A stretch of DNA of 64,000 nucleotides from Deltaproteobacteria bacterium (GTDB taxonomy: Bacteria; Desulfobacterota; Binatia; UBA9968). This document shows positions 17,431 through 29,616 of the stretch, one piece after another; the stretch's first letter is position 1; each line of letters starts with the position of its first letter. The position numbers and the translations under genes are program-made. The stretch is from positions 1 to 64,000 of the forward strand of contig WHTF01000003.1 of assembly GCA_009379725.1 (NCBI GenBank). The letters run 5' to 3'. The notes beneath the pieces were generated by a model. It was not told the origin of the DNA. It ran no database searches and saw only the letters and a list, made by a program, of their open reading frames with translations.

Positions 17431-17720
17431 TGTATTTCTCCTCTTAGTTTTATCTTGCTATAGCCCAGCCGCCGACTTCACTACGATAAAGCGTACTGTA
17501 TCGCTAGATAAAACGGCCTGTCAACATCATCTTAGCGGCGCCGCGAATTCCACCAGCCGTTGAAACTTAGCAGATAATCTCGCATGCTCCGACAAGCTCT
17601 GGATGAGCCGAAAAACCGCGCCGTCAGAAGCAGAGTAAGGGTGCATTCATCATTCCATCTGAAGTTTCAGCATGCGGCCACGTCCGCTTGTTGAAGAATT
17701 ATTTCGCGGGAGACGACCTT

Positions 17721-19148
17721 ATGGCCTATTCATCGTTGGATGCTTTTATCAAAGCGGCAGAGGCTGTCGACGAAGTGCAGCATGTCGAGGGTGCGGATCT
17801 GGAATTAGACGTCGGCTGTTTGACGGAGCTCGCCGCCGAGCGCAACGGCCCCATGCTTGTGTTCGACAAATTCGCCGGTTATCCCGATGGCTTTCGAGTC
17901 GCCGCGAACGCGAATCGGACGATACGCCGGTTCGCTCTAGCTATGGGCTTGCCGCTGGATCTTCATCCGCTGGAACTGCTGCGTTTATGGCGCGACAAGC
18001 GGACGAGTGCCGTCCCGCTTTCGGCTACGGTAGTCAAGGATGGGCCAGTTCTGGAAAACATGATGCAAGGCAACGACGTCGATATCGAAAAATTTCCCAC
18101 GCCGCGCTGGCACACCGGCGACGGCGGTCGCTACATTGGCACCCAGGACATGGTGATCGTCCGCGATCCGGAGCAGAGCTGGGTAAACATGGGCTGCTAT
18201 CGCGGCATGATTCAAGGCCGCGACCGCGTCAGTTTCTGGATCAATCCGCAGAAGCATGGTCGGATCATTGCGCAGAAATATTGGCGTGCCGGCAAAGCCG
18301 CGCCGGTGGCCGTCGTATTCGGCTGCGAACCCGTCACCTGGATGACCGCTTCGATGTCGCCGCCGTTCGGTATATCCGAATACGAGCTTGCCGGCGCCTA
18401 TCGCGGCGCGCCGGTAGATGTAGTTGAGCTGCCGCTTACCGGGCTGCCAGTGCCGGCCGAGGCGGAACTTGTGATCGAGGGTGAAATCCCGCCTGAGTCC
18501 GAAGAAACCGCTATCGAAGGTCCGTTTGGCGAATGGCCAGGCTACTATACGCATCAGGGGCCGGAGGCTGTGGTTCGAATAAAGCGTATCTACTACCGGG
18601 ATAATCCCATCATCGCCGGCGCGCCGCCCCTGCGTCCGATCGGTTGGAGCAATTTCACCAACTACGTTCATTTGTGGGAGCACCTGGAGAGGTCCGGGAT
18701 TACCGATGTCACGGGCGTGTGGGGCTTCAACAACGGCTTATTGACCGTAGTCGCGTTACGCCAGCGTTACGCCGGCCATGCCAAGCAAGCCCTGATCACA
18801 GCCGCCGGTTTTCGCCACGGCGATATGAAGACTTACTACGTGACCGTCGATGAAGACATCGATCCGACCCATTTAGACGAAGTGTTGTGGGCGATGTGCA
18901 CGCGCGTCGATCCGGCGACGGCTGTCGATGTTATCCGCGATGCCTGGACCGCCGATCTCGATCCGCGCGTATCGCCGGCAAAACGCGAGGCGGGTGACTT
19001 GACCGTGGGTCGCATGCTGATCAACGCCTGCCGCCCGTTTAGCTGGCGCGATCAATTTGCCAAGACCAATGTTTTCAGCGCCGAGGAAAGGAACAAGGTA
19101 CAAACCAAGTGGCGCGACCTGCTGGAACATTTGGGAAAGAAGAACTAA
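17721..19148 (+). CDS. UbiD-family decarboxylase
   Basis: Start ATG 17721 follows GGGAGA by about 7 bases; the earlier in-frame TTG 17688 lacks such a site. The 475-residue protein shows UbiD features: the prenylated-FMN/metal region GDGGRYIGTQDMVI near residue 130, WVNMGCYRGMI shortly after, and EGPFGEWPGYY near 265 carrying the conserved glutamates, with the C-terminal GAPPLRP region later. These enzymes need prenyl-FMN made by UbiX, which is not in this window, and interconvert aromatic or unsaturated acids with their decarboxylated products. Context with the cupin dioxygenase and class II aldolase suggests aromatic acid degradation; a second UbiD paralogue lies at 45779. Confidence 0.9.
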   Translation: MAYSSLDAFIKAAEAVDEVQHVEGADLELDVGCLTELAAERNGPMLVFDKFAGYPDGFRVAANANRTIRRFALAMGLPLDLHPLELLRLWRDKRTSAVPLSATVVKDGPVLENMMQGNDVDIEKFPTPRWHTGDGGRYIGTQDMVIVRDPEQSWVNMGCYRGMIQGRDRVSFWINPQKHGRIIAQKYWRAGKAAPVAVVFGCEPVTWMTASMSPPFGISEYELAGAYRGAPVDVVELPLTGLPVPAEAELVIEGEIPPESEETAIEGPFGEWPGYYTHQGPEAVVRIKRIYYRDNPIIAGAPPLRPIGWSNFTNYVHLWEHLERSGITDVTGVWGFNNGLLTVVALRQRYAGHAKQALITAAGFRHGDMKTYYVTVDEDIDPTHLDEVLWAMCTRVDPATAVDVIRDAWTADLDPRVSPAKREAGDLTVGRMLINACRPFSWRDQFAKTNVFSAEERNKVQTKWRDLLEHLGKKN

Positions 19149-19277
19149 AGGAAGACTCGCGTCACTCATTGACTTCCAGGTAAACTGTTTCCCTTGCTTA
19201 GCAGACGATAGCTGATGATTTGACATCATTTCGGTGTAATCAACTGTTTTACCCTGGTCGGAATTAAGAAGATTTCA

Positions 19278-20801
19278 CTACATCCGTCTATCCAGGCTCC
19301 GATACTGGATGGCTTCGGCAATGTGACTGGACTGGATCTCTTCCGAGTCCGCCAGGTCCGCGATGGTGCGGCCGACTTTGAGAACGCGGCTGTAGGCGCG
19401 GGCACTGAGGCCGAGGCGGTTGATGGCATTCTCCAGGAGCTTTTCCGCGTCCTCCTTCAAGACGCAATGGCGTTTGATGTCTCTGGTGCCCATCTGAGCG
19501 TTGCCGTGGATATTTCTTTTGTTAAAACGCCGTAACTGAATTCCGCGCGCATGGTTGACTCGCTGGCGGATCACATCGGACGTTTCGCCGGCGTCGCGAC
19601 TGGCAAGATCCTGGTAGCGTAGCGCGGGTACTTCGACCTGGATGTCGATGCGGTCGAGCAGCGGGCCGGACACCCGCGAACGGTAGCGTTGAATTTGTAA
19701 CGGGGTGCAGACGCATTCCTTCTGCGGATCGGTGAAGAATCCACAGGGACACGGATTCATAGCGGCGATCAGCATGAATCCGGCGGGATAGTTGATCGAT
19801 CCCATGGCTCGTGAAACCGTGATGTTGCCGTCCTCCAGTGGTTGGCGCATGACCTCGAGGACATTGCGCTTGAATTCGGGTAATTCGTCGAGAAAGAGCA
19901 CGCCGTTGTGCGCCAGTGAAACTTCGCCGGGCTTGGGCACGGTGCCGCCGCCCACCAGACCGGCATCGGAGATCGTATGGTGCGGGTAACGAAACGGGCG
20001 CGTGGCAATGATCGGCGAGCCGTTGAGCAAACCCATGACGCTGTGAATTTTGGTCGTTTCCAGCGCTTCGGCAAGTGTGAGGTCGGGAAGGATCGTCGGC
20101 AGGCGCTTTGCCAGCATGGTCTTGCCTGAACCGGGAGGGCCTACCATGATCACGTTGTGGCTTCCCGACGCAGCAACCTCTAACGCGCGTTTTACGTGCT
20201 GCTGACCTTTGACGTCGGTGAAGTCGGCGCCGTATTGAGAGTGCTGGCTGAAGAGTGTTTCCAGGTTGACCTGGGTCCGCTCGATGTTCTGCTTGTCGTT
20301 TAAAAACTCGACCACCTGGGGTAGATCCTTGACGCCGAGAACTTCAATTTCGCTTACCACCGCGGCTTCCGGTGCGTTCTGCTCCGGCAGAATCAGTCCT
20401 TTGACATTCTCCTTTTTCGCCGCCATGGCGATGGGCAACGCGCCGCGCACCGGCTTGATGGCGCCATCGAGGGATAGCTCGCCGATTAAAAAATAGTCAT
20501 CCAGGAGGTTCTTCTCGATGGATCCTTCGGCCGCCAGGATGCCGATGGCCATAGGCAGGTCATAGGCCGACCCTTCCTTCTTGATGTCGGCGGGGGCGAG
20601 ATTGATGGTGATGCGTTTGGCGGGAAAAGTGTAGCCACAGTTTTTAAGCGCGGCGCGAATGCGGTCTTTGCTTTCTTTAACCGCGCCTTCAGGCAGCCCC
20701 ACCGTCGCAAGCTGGGGCAGGCCGGAGGCAAGATCGATCTCCACTTCGACGCGCAGGGCGTCGATTCCGTAAAGCGCGGCACTGTTCACTTTTGCTAGCA
20801 T
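19278..20801 (-). CDS. comM: YifB/ComM-family Mg-chelatase-like AAA+ ATPase
   Basis: The 507-residue protein has the family layout. An N-terminal Lon-protease-like S5 fold comes first ([17 protein letters not shown], then [18 protein letters not shown] near 107), followed by an AAA+ module with Walker [16 protein letters not shown] near 222. [20 protein letters not shown] serves as the Walker B region, then [11 protein letters not shown], and a C-terminal YxRxxKV helix domain. ComM is a hexameric helicase that helps branch migration during natural transformation; not all carriers are naturally competent. It follows fmdB by 40 bases and is convergent with the UbiD gene. All ATPase motifs are intact. 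Confidence 0.92.
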   Translation of the reverse strand: MLAKVNSAALYGIDALRVEVEIDLASGLPQLATVGLPEGAVKESKDRIRAALKNCGYTFPAKRITINLAPADIKKEGSAYDLPMAIGILAAEGSIEKNLLDDYFLIGELSLDGAIKPVRGALPIAMAAKKENVKGLILPEQNAPEAAVVSEIEVLGVKDLPQVVEFLNDKQNIERTQVNLETLFSQHSQYGADFTDVKGQQHVKRALEVAASGSHNVIMVGPPGSGKTMLAKRLPTILPDLTLAEALETTKIHSVMGLLNGSPIIATRPFRYPHHTISDAGLVGGGTVPKPGEVSLAHNGVLFLDELPEFKRNVLEVMRQPLEDGNITVSRAMGSINYPAGFMLIAAMNPCPCGFFTDPQKECVCTPLQIQRYRSRVSGPLLDRIDIQVEVPALRYQDLASRDAGETSDVIRQRVNHARGIQLRRFNKRNIHGNAQMGTRDIKRHCVLKEDAEKLLENAINRLGLSARAYSRVLKVGRTIADLADSEEIQSSHIAEAIQYRSLDRRM

Positions 20802-20841
20802 AAGCGGGCGCTAACCTAGCAAAGGCGGCACGGGATAACAA

Positions 20842-21075
20842 CTAGAATTTATCTTTTTTGAAAGATTTCAGCGACGATGGCCGGCTGCGTAAAGCATCGT
20901 CTTTGGTAACGCGGTCAAAGACGTGGACGCCGCGATTGTGCAGCAGGGTCGGTTGGGAGATTGACCGTTTTGCCGCGGCAGTGCATGCGGTGCATTTCTT
21001 GAGCGGCTTTTCGTTGACCTTTTGAATAGCTTCAAAGCGGTGTCCCTTAGTGCATTCGTATTCGTAAAGCGGCAT
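20842..21075 (-). CDS. FmdB-family zinc-ribbon protein
   Basis: The 77-residue product begins MPLYEYECTKGHRFE, the usual opening of the FmdB-type putative regulatory zinc ribbon. A CTAC pair follows at Cys28 and Cys31. The first knuckle normally reads CxxCGH; here only Cys8 and His12 remain, so the metal site would be C-H-C-C or weaker. The rest is basic and disordered-looking, ending in SFKKDKF. FmdB was named from a regulator of formamidase genes, but the family is poorly characterised. It heads a two-gene unit with comM, 40 bases downstream. Confidence 0.78.
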   Translation of the reverse strand: MPLYEYECTKGHRFEAIQKVNEKPLKKCTACTAAAKRSISQPTLLHNRGVHVFDRVTKDDALRSRPSSLKSFKKDKF

Positions 21076-21129
21076 AGCTGATCAAATTAGCTATCATATT
21101 GAAAACACTGTCACAATAATGCCGCGAGC

Positions 21130-21158
21130 TTGTCTCGTAAAATGTTTCCTGGTATAAC
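21130..21158 (+). promoter_or_regulatory. Predicted sigma-70 promoter of guaBA
   Basis: TTGTCT at 21130-21135 and TATAAC at 21153-21158 are separated by exactly 17 bases. Transcription would start near 21165 and run through a hairpin-plus-T-run at 21195-21226 before guaB. Inferred from consensus only. Confidence 0.55.
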
Positions 21159-21194
21159 ACTTTATGTTTGCTATTTGTCAAGCAAGTAAGCACA

Positions 21195-21226
21195 AAAACC
21201 CAGGCGTACGTCTGGGTTTTTTTTTA
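21195..21226 (+). terminator. Intrinsic terminator in the guaB leader (possible attenuator)
   Basis: AAACCCAG and CTGGGTTT form an 8-pair stem around the short GCGTACGT-type loop, and a run of nine or more T follows. It lies on the plus strand, 20 bases before the guaB start and downstream of the predicted promoter. It therefore cannot simply end an upstream plus-strand gene, because the upstream genes run the other way. Premature termination would lower guaBA expression. No purine riboswitch core was recognised in the short leader. Confidence 0.7.
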
Positions 21227-21243
21227 ACCTTGCTCGGAGGTGA

Positions 21244-24242
<2,999 letters not shown>

Positions 24243-24250
24243 TTCTAGCC

Positions 24251-24276
24251 GTTTGCGCTCGCATGCGAGCGCAAAC
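24251..24276. repeat. Perfect 26-base palindrome after guaA
   Basis: GTTTGCGCTCGCA is followed immediately by its exact reverse complement, giving a 13-base arm with no spacer. It begins 8 bases after the guaA stop and ends 12 bases before the NUDIX start. As RNA it could fold with a small loop and act as a processing site or weak terminator, but no T-run follows on either strand. As DNA it is a perfect dyad that could bind a dimeric protein. Function is not known. Confidence 0.8.
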
Positions 24277-24288
24277 ATCCATCGATTC

Positions 24289-24717
24289 ATGAAACAGATT
24301 GCCCAGGTTTTGCTGTTTGACCGGGGTGGGCGATTGTTAATTTATCTTCGCGACGATAACCCGGACATTCCGTTCCCCAATCACTGGGATTTTTTCGGTG
24401 GCCATTTGGAAGAAGGGGAGAGTCCCGAACAGGCTTTGGTGCGGGAAGTTAAAGAGGAAATCGGAGTTGAACTGAGGCAATGGAATTTCTTCCGCCTTTA
24501 CAACTGCACCAGAGGCGATGTTTATCCGAATATCAAGTATATTTACTGGGCGCGGATCGACAAACTACCGGTAGAGCTCACTTTGAACGAAGGTCAGCGG
24601 TTGATCGGTATCGAACGCGACGAAATAAACCGCACTAAGTTTGCGAACATTCTCGGGCAAATCCTCGAAGATTTTATCGAAAGCGGACTGTGGCCTGAAA
24701 TGGCGGATCGTTCGTAA
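24289..24717 (+). CDS. NUDIX hydrolase
   Basis: The 142-residue protein from ATG 24289 contains a complete NUDIX box, GHLEEGESPEQALVREVKEE followed by IGV (about residues 40-62), matching Gx5Ex7REUxEExGU. The domain begins KQIAQVLLFDRGGRLLIYLRD and continues with strands typical of the fold. NUDIX enzymes cleave nucleoside diphosphates linked to another group, for example 8-oxo-dGTP, ADP-ribose or nucleotide sugars. No specificity motif is clear to me. It lies between guaA and dnaE, so nucleotide-pool cleaning is a reasonable but unproven role. The palindrome at 24251-24276 sits just upstream. Confidence 0.9.
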   Translation: MKQIAQVLLFDRGGRLLIYLRDDNPDIPFPNHWDFFGGHLEEGESPEQALVREVKEEIGVELRQWNFFRLYNCTRGDVYPNIKYIYWARIDKLPVELTLNEGQRLIGIERDEINRTKFANILGQILEDFIESGLWPEMADRS

Positions 24718-24780
24718 TGCAAATTTGCACTAATCGAATTGTCGGCTCATCGCCTTTGTGCTAAGGATTTAACATCTGCA

Positions 24781-27700
24781 ATGGAACATTCCCGTTTCGT
24801 ACATCTTCACTGTCACACTGAATACAGTCTGCTTGACGGCGCCAACAAGGTCGACAAGCTGTTCGAACGCATAAAAATGCTTCGACAGCCGGCGGTAGCA
24901 ATGACCGACCACGGCAACATGTTCGGCGCCGTCGAGTTTTATCGGGAAGCGCTCAGCCACGGCATCAAGCCGATCATTGGCTGCGAGATTTACGTCGCGC
25001 CGACCAGTCGGTTCGAAAGAAAGGGCGTCGATAAAGGCCCCAAGGAATACAATAACCATCTTATTCTCCTGGCGATGAACAAGGACGGCTATCGTAATCT
25101 CTGCAAGCTGGTTTCTCTCGGTTATATGGAAGGATTCTATTACAAACCGCGTATCGACAAGGAACTGCTTAGAGAACTGAACGGCGGATTGATTGCGTTG
25201 AGCGCTTGCTTGCAAGGAGAAGTCTCGCAGGCGCTCAATTTTGGCAATGTCGAAAAGGCCAAGGCCGCGGCCGAAAGCTATTTGTCAATATTCGATGATC
25301 GCTATTACATCGAAATCCAGGACAATAAGCTACCGGAACAAGAGAAGGTCAATCGTTTGTTGGTCGAAATCGGCAAAGATCTGTCGATCCCCATAGTGGC
25401 GACCAACGATTGCCATTACGGCGAGCGCGATGATTTTCAGGCCCACGATGTCCTCTTGTGCGTGCAGACCGGCAAAACCGTCACGGACGAGAACCGGCTT
25501 AAACTCGAGACCGACGAACTCTATCTCAAGTCAGCCGAAGAGATGATCCATGGTTTCGACTACTGCCCCGGCGCCGTGGACCGTACGCTGGAGATCGCCG
25601 ATCGCTGCAATGTCGAAATGGAATTCGGCAAATACCACTTTCCAACCTACACGCCGCCCAAAGAAATCAGTCTGGACGATTACCTCGACGAGCTTGCCCA
25701 CAGCGGTCTCGAGGAAAGACTCGACGGAGTTAGCGATCCCGAAGTTAAAAAAAACTACTTTGATCGGCTCGAATACGAGCTGGACGTTATCAAACGCATG
25801 CAGTTTCCCGGTTACTTTCTGGTGGTCGCCGACTTTATCAACTATGCCAAACAAAATGGCATCCCAGTGGGGCCGGGACGCGGATCATCGGCCGGCAGTT
25901 TAGTCGCCTACGCGCTCAAGATCACCGATCTCGATCCGATTCGTCACGTCTTGTTGTTCGAGCGATTTCTCAATCCTGAACGACGCTCGATGCCGGATAT
26001 CGACGTCGATTTCTGTATTCGCGGCAGGGCCCAGGTGATCCAATATGTCAAGGACAAATACGGCGCCGATCGCGTTGCACAGATCGCGACTTTCGGAACT
26101 CTCAAAGCCAAGGCGGCGATCAGAGACGTCGGCCGCGCCCTGGGATTTTCATTCGCGGAGACCGATGCCATCGCCAAACTGATTCCCGCGCCCAAGCAGG
26201 GATTCGATTATCCTCTGACCGAGTCGATGAAGATGGAGCCGCGGCTGCCGGAAATGGTGAAGAACGATCCGCGGGTCAAGACGCTTATCGATCACGCTTT
26301 GCGCCTCGAGGGTTTGGTGCGCCACGCCTCAACGCATGCCGCGGGCGTTGTGCTTTCGAATCTGCCGCTGGTAGATCATCTGCCGCTGTTCGTTGATAAA
26401 GAAGGCGGTATCGTCACTCAGTTCGACATGAGCTGCGTGGAAAAGATCGGTCTGGTCAAGTTCGATTTTCTCGGTTTGAAGACCCTGACTCTCATTCACG
26501 ATTGCTTGAAGCTCATCGAAGCGACCCAGGGCGTGAAGATTGATCTGCAGCGGCTTCCATTGGACGATAAAAAAACTTACCGGCTGCTTTGTAACGGCAA
26601 TACCACCGGCGTGTTCCAATTGGAAAGCACGGGGATTCGCGAGATGACGGTCAAGATCCGCCCCAACTGCTTCGAAGATCTGGTCGCCATTCTGGCGCTT
26701 TACCGCCCGGGTCCGTTGGACAGCGGCATGGCAGAGGAATACATCAAGCGCAAGCACGGTAAGGAAAAGTTCAAGTATTTGCATCCCCATGTAGAACCCT
26801 ATCTTAAAGATACCTACGGCGTTATCGTTTATCAGGAACAGGTCATGCAGATCGCTCAGGTGCTTGGCGGCTATACCATGGGCGACGCCGATATCCTGCG
26901 GCGCGCCATGGGCAAAAAAGATCCCGAGGAGATGGCGGCGCAGCGCGAAAGGTTTGTCGAAGGCGCGCAAAAGAAAAAGATCGACGAAAAGAAGGCCGCC
27001 GAGATTTTCGATCAGATGGAGACGTTTGCCCGCTACGGCTTCAACAAATCCCACTCTGCCGCCTATGCGTTGGTTTCTTATCAGACGGCCTATTTAAAAA
27101 CTCATTATCTTGTGGAGTTCATGGCGGCGCTAATGACCTCCGAGATGGGCGACACCGATAAGGTTATCAAAAATCTCGCCGAGTGCCGGGAAAAGGGCAT
27201 CGAAGTTCTTGCCCCTGATATCAACGAGAGCCGCGCGGATTTCACGCCGGTCGGGGAGAAGGTGCGTTTCGGTTTAGCGGCGGTAAAAAACGTTGGTGAA
27301 AAAGCAGTGGACGTGATCCTGGAGAGTCGGCGGCGAGACGGCGTTTTCGAGTCGCTATTCGATTTCTGTCGCCGCGTCGATCTTGCGGCGGTCAACCGGC
27401 GCGTTGTAGAAAGCCTGATAAAGTGCGGCGCCTTCGACTCCACCCGTGTCTCACGCGCGCGCATGACAGTCGCATTGGACGAAGCCATGAAAGGTGGACA
27501 GATTCACCAGCGCGATCAGGCCAGCAATCAGATCGATATTTTTGCTATGCTCGGCACCTCGACCAAGGGAGCGAAGCGGCCCGGTGATACCTATCCTCAG
27601 GTCCAGGAGTGGTCTCAGCAGGAGTCGCTGGCTTTTGAGAAGGAAGCGCTGGGCTTTTATATTACCGGTCACCCTTTGGATAAATACGACAGGGTCATCA

Positions 27701-28296
27701 AAAGGATCGTCAGCAATAGCGCCGCCGGCATCAGGGAAAAGCCGACGCCTGGGGAAGTCAAGTTGGGCGGCGTGGTGTCGGCGCTGAAGCTTAGAAATAC
27801 TAAAAAAGGCGATCGCTACGGTAGCTTCAATTTGGAAGATAAGACGGGCTTCCTTGAAGTTATCGTCTGGCCGGAGACCTATAAAAAATGCATGGAGCTT
27901 CTGGGCTCGGACGATCCCATATTTATCAAAGGGAAACTCGAAGTCGGTGAAGATCGGATGCAGATCATTGCCAACGAGGTGATTCCTCTGTCTGAAGCGG
28001 CCGCTAAAGCTCGAGCCTTGGGCAATGGCAACGGCCATCGCAAGGAAACCAGTGAACGCGTGCATCTCTATGTGCGCGAGTCGGACATTTCCGCCGAGGA
28101 AATGGTCCAGTTGCGCGATACGCTTCTTAACTATCCCGGTTCGTGTACGGTCTTTCTCCATCTCGTCGGTTCCAGCAATGGTGAAACCGTGATCGAATTA
28201 CCGGACCAGGTTCGGGTTGCCTCCGGCCCTGAGTTAACCGACATCGTATCACAGCTCTTTGGAGCCCGAGTCAGCTTTCACTCCTTAGAGTCTTGA
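24781..28296 (+). CDS. dnaE: DNA polymerase III alpha subunit
   Basis: The 1171-residue replicative polymerase starts at ATG 24781 with SRFVHLHCHTEYSLLDGA, the PHP domain opening, and later MTDHGNMFGAVEFY. The polymerase core carries GPGRGSSAGSLVAY near 363-376 and the catalytic aspartates in MPDIDVDFCIRGRAQVIQYV near 404. The helix-hairpin-helix region and the OB fold (VKLGGVVSALKLRNTKKGDRYG near 1000) follow, with a C-terminal tau-binding part. The length is usual for DnaE1. The in-frame codons before 24781 are not family-like and lack a ribosome binding site. hflX overlaps its stop by one base. Confidence 0.97.
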   Translation: MEHSRFVHLHCHTEYSLLDGANKVDKLFERIKMLRQPAVAMTDHGNMFGAVEFYREALSHGIKPIIGCEIYVAPTSRFERKGVDKGPKEYNNHLILLAMNKDGYRNLCKLVSLGYMEGFYYKPRIDKELLRELNGGLIALSACLQGEVSQALNFGNVEKAKAAAESYLSIFDDRYYIEIQDNKLPEQEKVNRLLVEIGKDLSIPIVATNDCHYGERDDFQAHDVLLCVQTGKTVTDENRLKLETDELYLKSAEEMIHGFDYCPGAVDRTLEIADRCNVEMEFGKYHFPTYTPPKEISLDDYLDELAHSGLEERLDGVSDPEVKKNYFDRLEYELDVIKRMQFPGYFLVVADFINYAKQNGIPVGPGRGSSAGSLVAYALKITDLDPIRHVLLFERFLNPERRSMPDIDVDFCIRGRAQVIQYVKDKYGADRVAQIATFGTLKAKAAIRDVGRALGFSFAETDAIAKLIPAPKQGFDYPLTESMKMEPRLPEMVKNDPRVKTLIDHALRLEGLVRHASTHAAGVVLSNLPLVDHLPLFVDKEGGIVTQFDMSCVEKIGLVKFDFLGLKTLTLIHDCLKLIEATQGVKIDLQRLPLDDKKTYRLLCNGNTTGVFQLESTGIREMTVKIRPNCFEDLVAILALYRPGPLDSGMAEEYIKRKHGKEKFKYLHPHVEPYLKDTYGVIVYQEQVMQIAQVLGGYTMGDADILRRAMGKKDPEEMAAQRERFVEGAQKKKIDEKKAAEIFDQMETFARYGFNKSHSAAYALVSYQTAYLKTHYLVEFMAALMTSEMGDTDKVIKNLAECREKGIEVLAPDINESRADFTPVGEKVRFGLAAVKNVGEKAVDVILESRRRDGVFESLFDFCRRVDLAAVNRRVVESLIKCGAFDSTRVSRARMTVALDEAMKGGQIHQRDQASNQIDIFAMLGTSTKGAKRPGDTYPQVQEWSQQESLAFEKEALGFYITGHPLDKYDRVIKRIVSNSAAGIREKPTPGEVKLGGVVSALKLRNTKKGDRYGSFNLEDKTGFLEVIVWPETYKKCMELLGSDDPIFIKGKLEVGEDRMQIIANEVIPLSEAAAKARALGNGNGHRKETSERVHLYVRESDISAEEMVQLRDTLLNYPGSCTVFLHLVGSSNGETVIELPDQVRVASGPELTDIVSQLFGARVSFHSLES

Positions 28297-29597
28297 TGCG
28301 ACAATATTCCAGCCAGCAGCAGCACAAAGAACGCGCGGTTTTGGTCGGCGTCGAGCTGCCATCGAAGAATCATAAATTTTCTCTGGATTACAGCCTCGAA
28401 GAGCTCGATCGGTTAGCCCAAACTGCCGGTGCCGAGGTCACGCAAAAGTTCACGCAACAGCTCAGGAGCGTTACACCCGCTACCTTGGTGGGCCGTGGCA
28501 AGGTCGAAGAAATTCAGCGGAGCCTGTACGAACTTCATCCTGACCTGGTGATTTTCGACGAGGATTTAACGCCGGCGCAGCAGCGCAATCTCGAATCGGC
28601 GTTCAAGATCCGGGTCATTGACCGTAGTCAACTTATACTTGATATTTTTGCCCAAAGGGCTCGCAGTAACGAAGGGAAACTTCAGGTAGAATTGGCTCAA
28701 CTGGAATATCTTCTGCCGCGATTGACGCGCCAGTGGACGCATCTTTCAAGACTAGGTGGCGGTATCGGCACGCGCGGGCCGGGTGAAACCCAGCTCGAAG
28801 TCGACCGGCGGCGTATACGTGAAAAGATTAGCTACCTAAAGCGCCGCTTGAAGACGGTGGAGCGCACGCGCTCTCTGCAGCGTAAAGAGCGGGACGAAGT
28901 GCCGTTTGCGACGGTTGCGTTGGTCGGCTATACGAACGCCGGTAAGTCGACCCTGATGAACGCTCTTACACGGGCTGGGGTTCTCGTTGAAGATCAATTG
29001 TTTGCGACCTTGGATCCAACGATTCGTTCGTTGCGATTGCCCAATGGAGACAAAATCATGGTCGCGGACACGGTGGGTTTTATCAATAAAATTCCGCATT
29101 CTCTTATCGAAGCTTTCAAAAGTACACTGGAAGAAGTGATGGGCGCAGATTTGCTGCTTCATCTTGTCGATATGAGCAGCGCGCTGGTGGAAGACCAAAT
29201 GAACGTCATTGAGGAGGTCTTGCGCGAGATCGGCGCCGGTGAGATCCCGACGATTATAGTGCCCAACAAGATCGATGTTTTCTCTTCGCTGCCGCGTCCG
29301 TTGTTCAAAAAGAGGGGAGACCAAGCGGTGTGTCCGATTTCCGCGTTGACTGGCGCGGGCATCAAAGAGCTACTCGATACGATCGGCGCCCGACTCGATG
29401 GAGGTAAAGAAAGGTTACAAGCTTCTTTTTCATCAGCGCAGGGCGGCTTGCTGTCGCTGTTGCGTGAACGCGGCAGAATCGTGCAAGAGACTTATGAAGA
29501 CGATCAGGTGCATGTGACTGCCATGGTTACGCCGAAGCTGGCCGGACAGTTGAGAAAATTGCTGCGAAACGGCGATTCTTCCAACCGGCTGTGTTAG
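28296..29597 (+). CDS. hflX: Ribosome-associated GTPase HflX
   Basis: The ATG shares its first base with the dnaE stop (TGATG), so translation is likely coupled. The 433-residue protein has the HflX N-terminal domain with ATLVGRGKVEEIQ near 65 and VIDRSQLILDIFAQRARSNEG near 112. The family-specific GTRGPGETQLEVDRRRIREKI appears near 165-185, followed by the G domain: G1 GYTNAGKSTL near 211, G3 DTVGFINKIP near 257, and NKID. HflX binds the 50S subunit and splits stalled or hibernating ribosomes. Its stop lies in the first copy of a 14-base tandem repeat that reaches the pgsA start. Confidence 0.95.
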   Translation: MRQYSSQQQHKERAVLVGVELPSKNHKFSLDYSLEELDRLAQTAGAEVTQKFTQQLRSVTPATLVGRGKVEEIQRSLYELHPDLVIFDEDLTPAQQRNLESAFKIRVIDRSQLILDIFAQRARSNEGKLQVELAQLEYLLPRLTRQWTHLSRLGGGIGTRGPGETQLEVDRRRIREKISYLKRRLKTVERTRSLQRKERDEVPFATVALVGYTNAGKSTLMNALTRAGVLVEDQLFATLDPTIRSLRLPNGDKIMVADTVGFINKIPHSLIEAFKSTLEEVMGADLLLHLVDMSSALVEDQMNVIEEVLREIGAGEIPTIIVPNKIDVFSSLPRPLFKKRGDQAVCPISALTGAGIKELLDTIGARLDGGKERLQASFSSAQGGLLSLLRERGRIVQETYEDDQVHVTAMVTPKLAGQLRKLLRNGDSSNRLC

Positions 29598-29615
29598 GCG
29601 AGCTGTGTTAGGCGA
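29588..29615. repeat. 14-base tandem duplication at the hflX/pgsA junction
   Basis: GCTGTGTTAGGCGA occurs twice in direct succession (29588-29601 and 29602-29615). The first copy contains the hflX stop codon; the second ends one base before the pgsA ATG and supplies an in-frame GTG. It looks like a recent slippage duplication that lengthened the intergenic distance. Confidence 0.85.
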
Positions 29616-29616
29616 T

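Noticed and set aside
17672-18427. Plus-strand frame of 251 residues rich in Arg
   Set aside because: It is out of frame with the UbiD gene and shows no domain.
19170-19260. Long-range inverted repeat CCAGG-TAAA / TTTTACCCTGG between the UbiD and comM genes
   Set aside because: The arms are imperfect and more than 60 bases apart with no T-run, so a bidirectional terminator cannot be supported.
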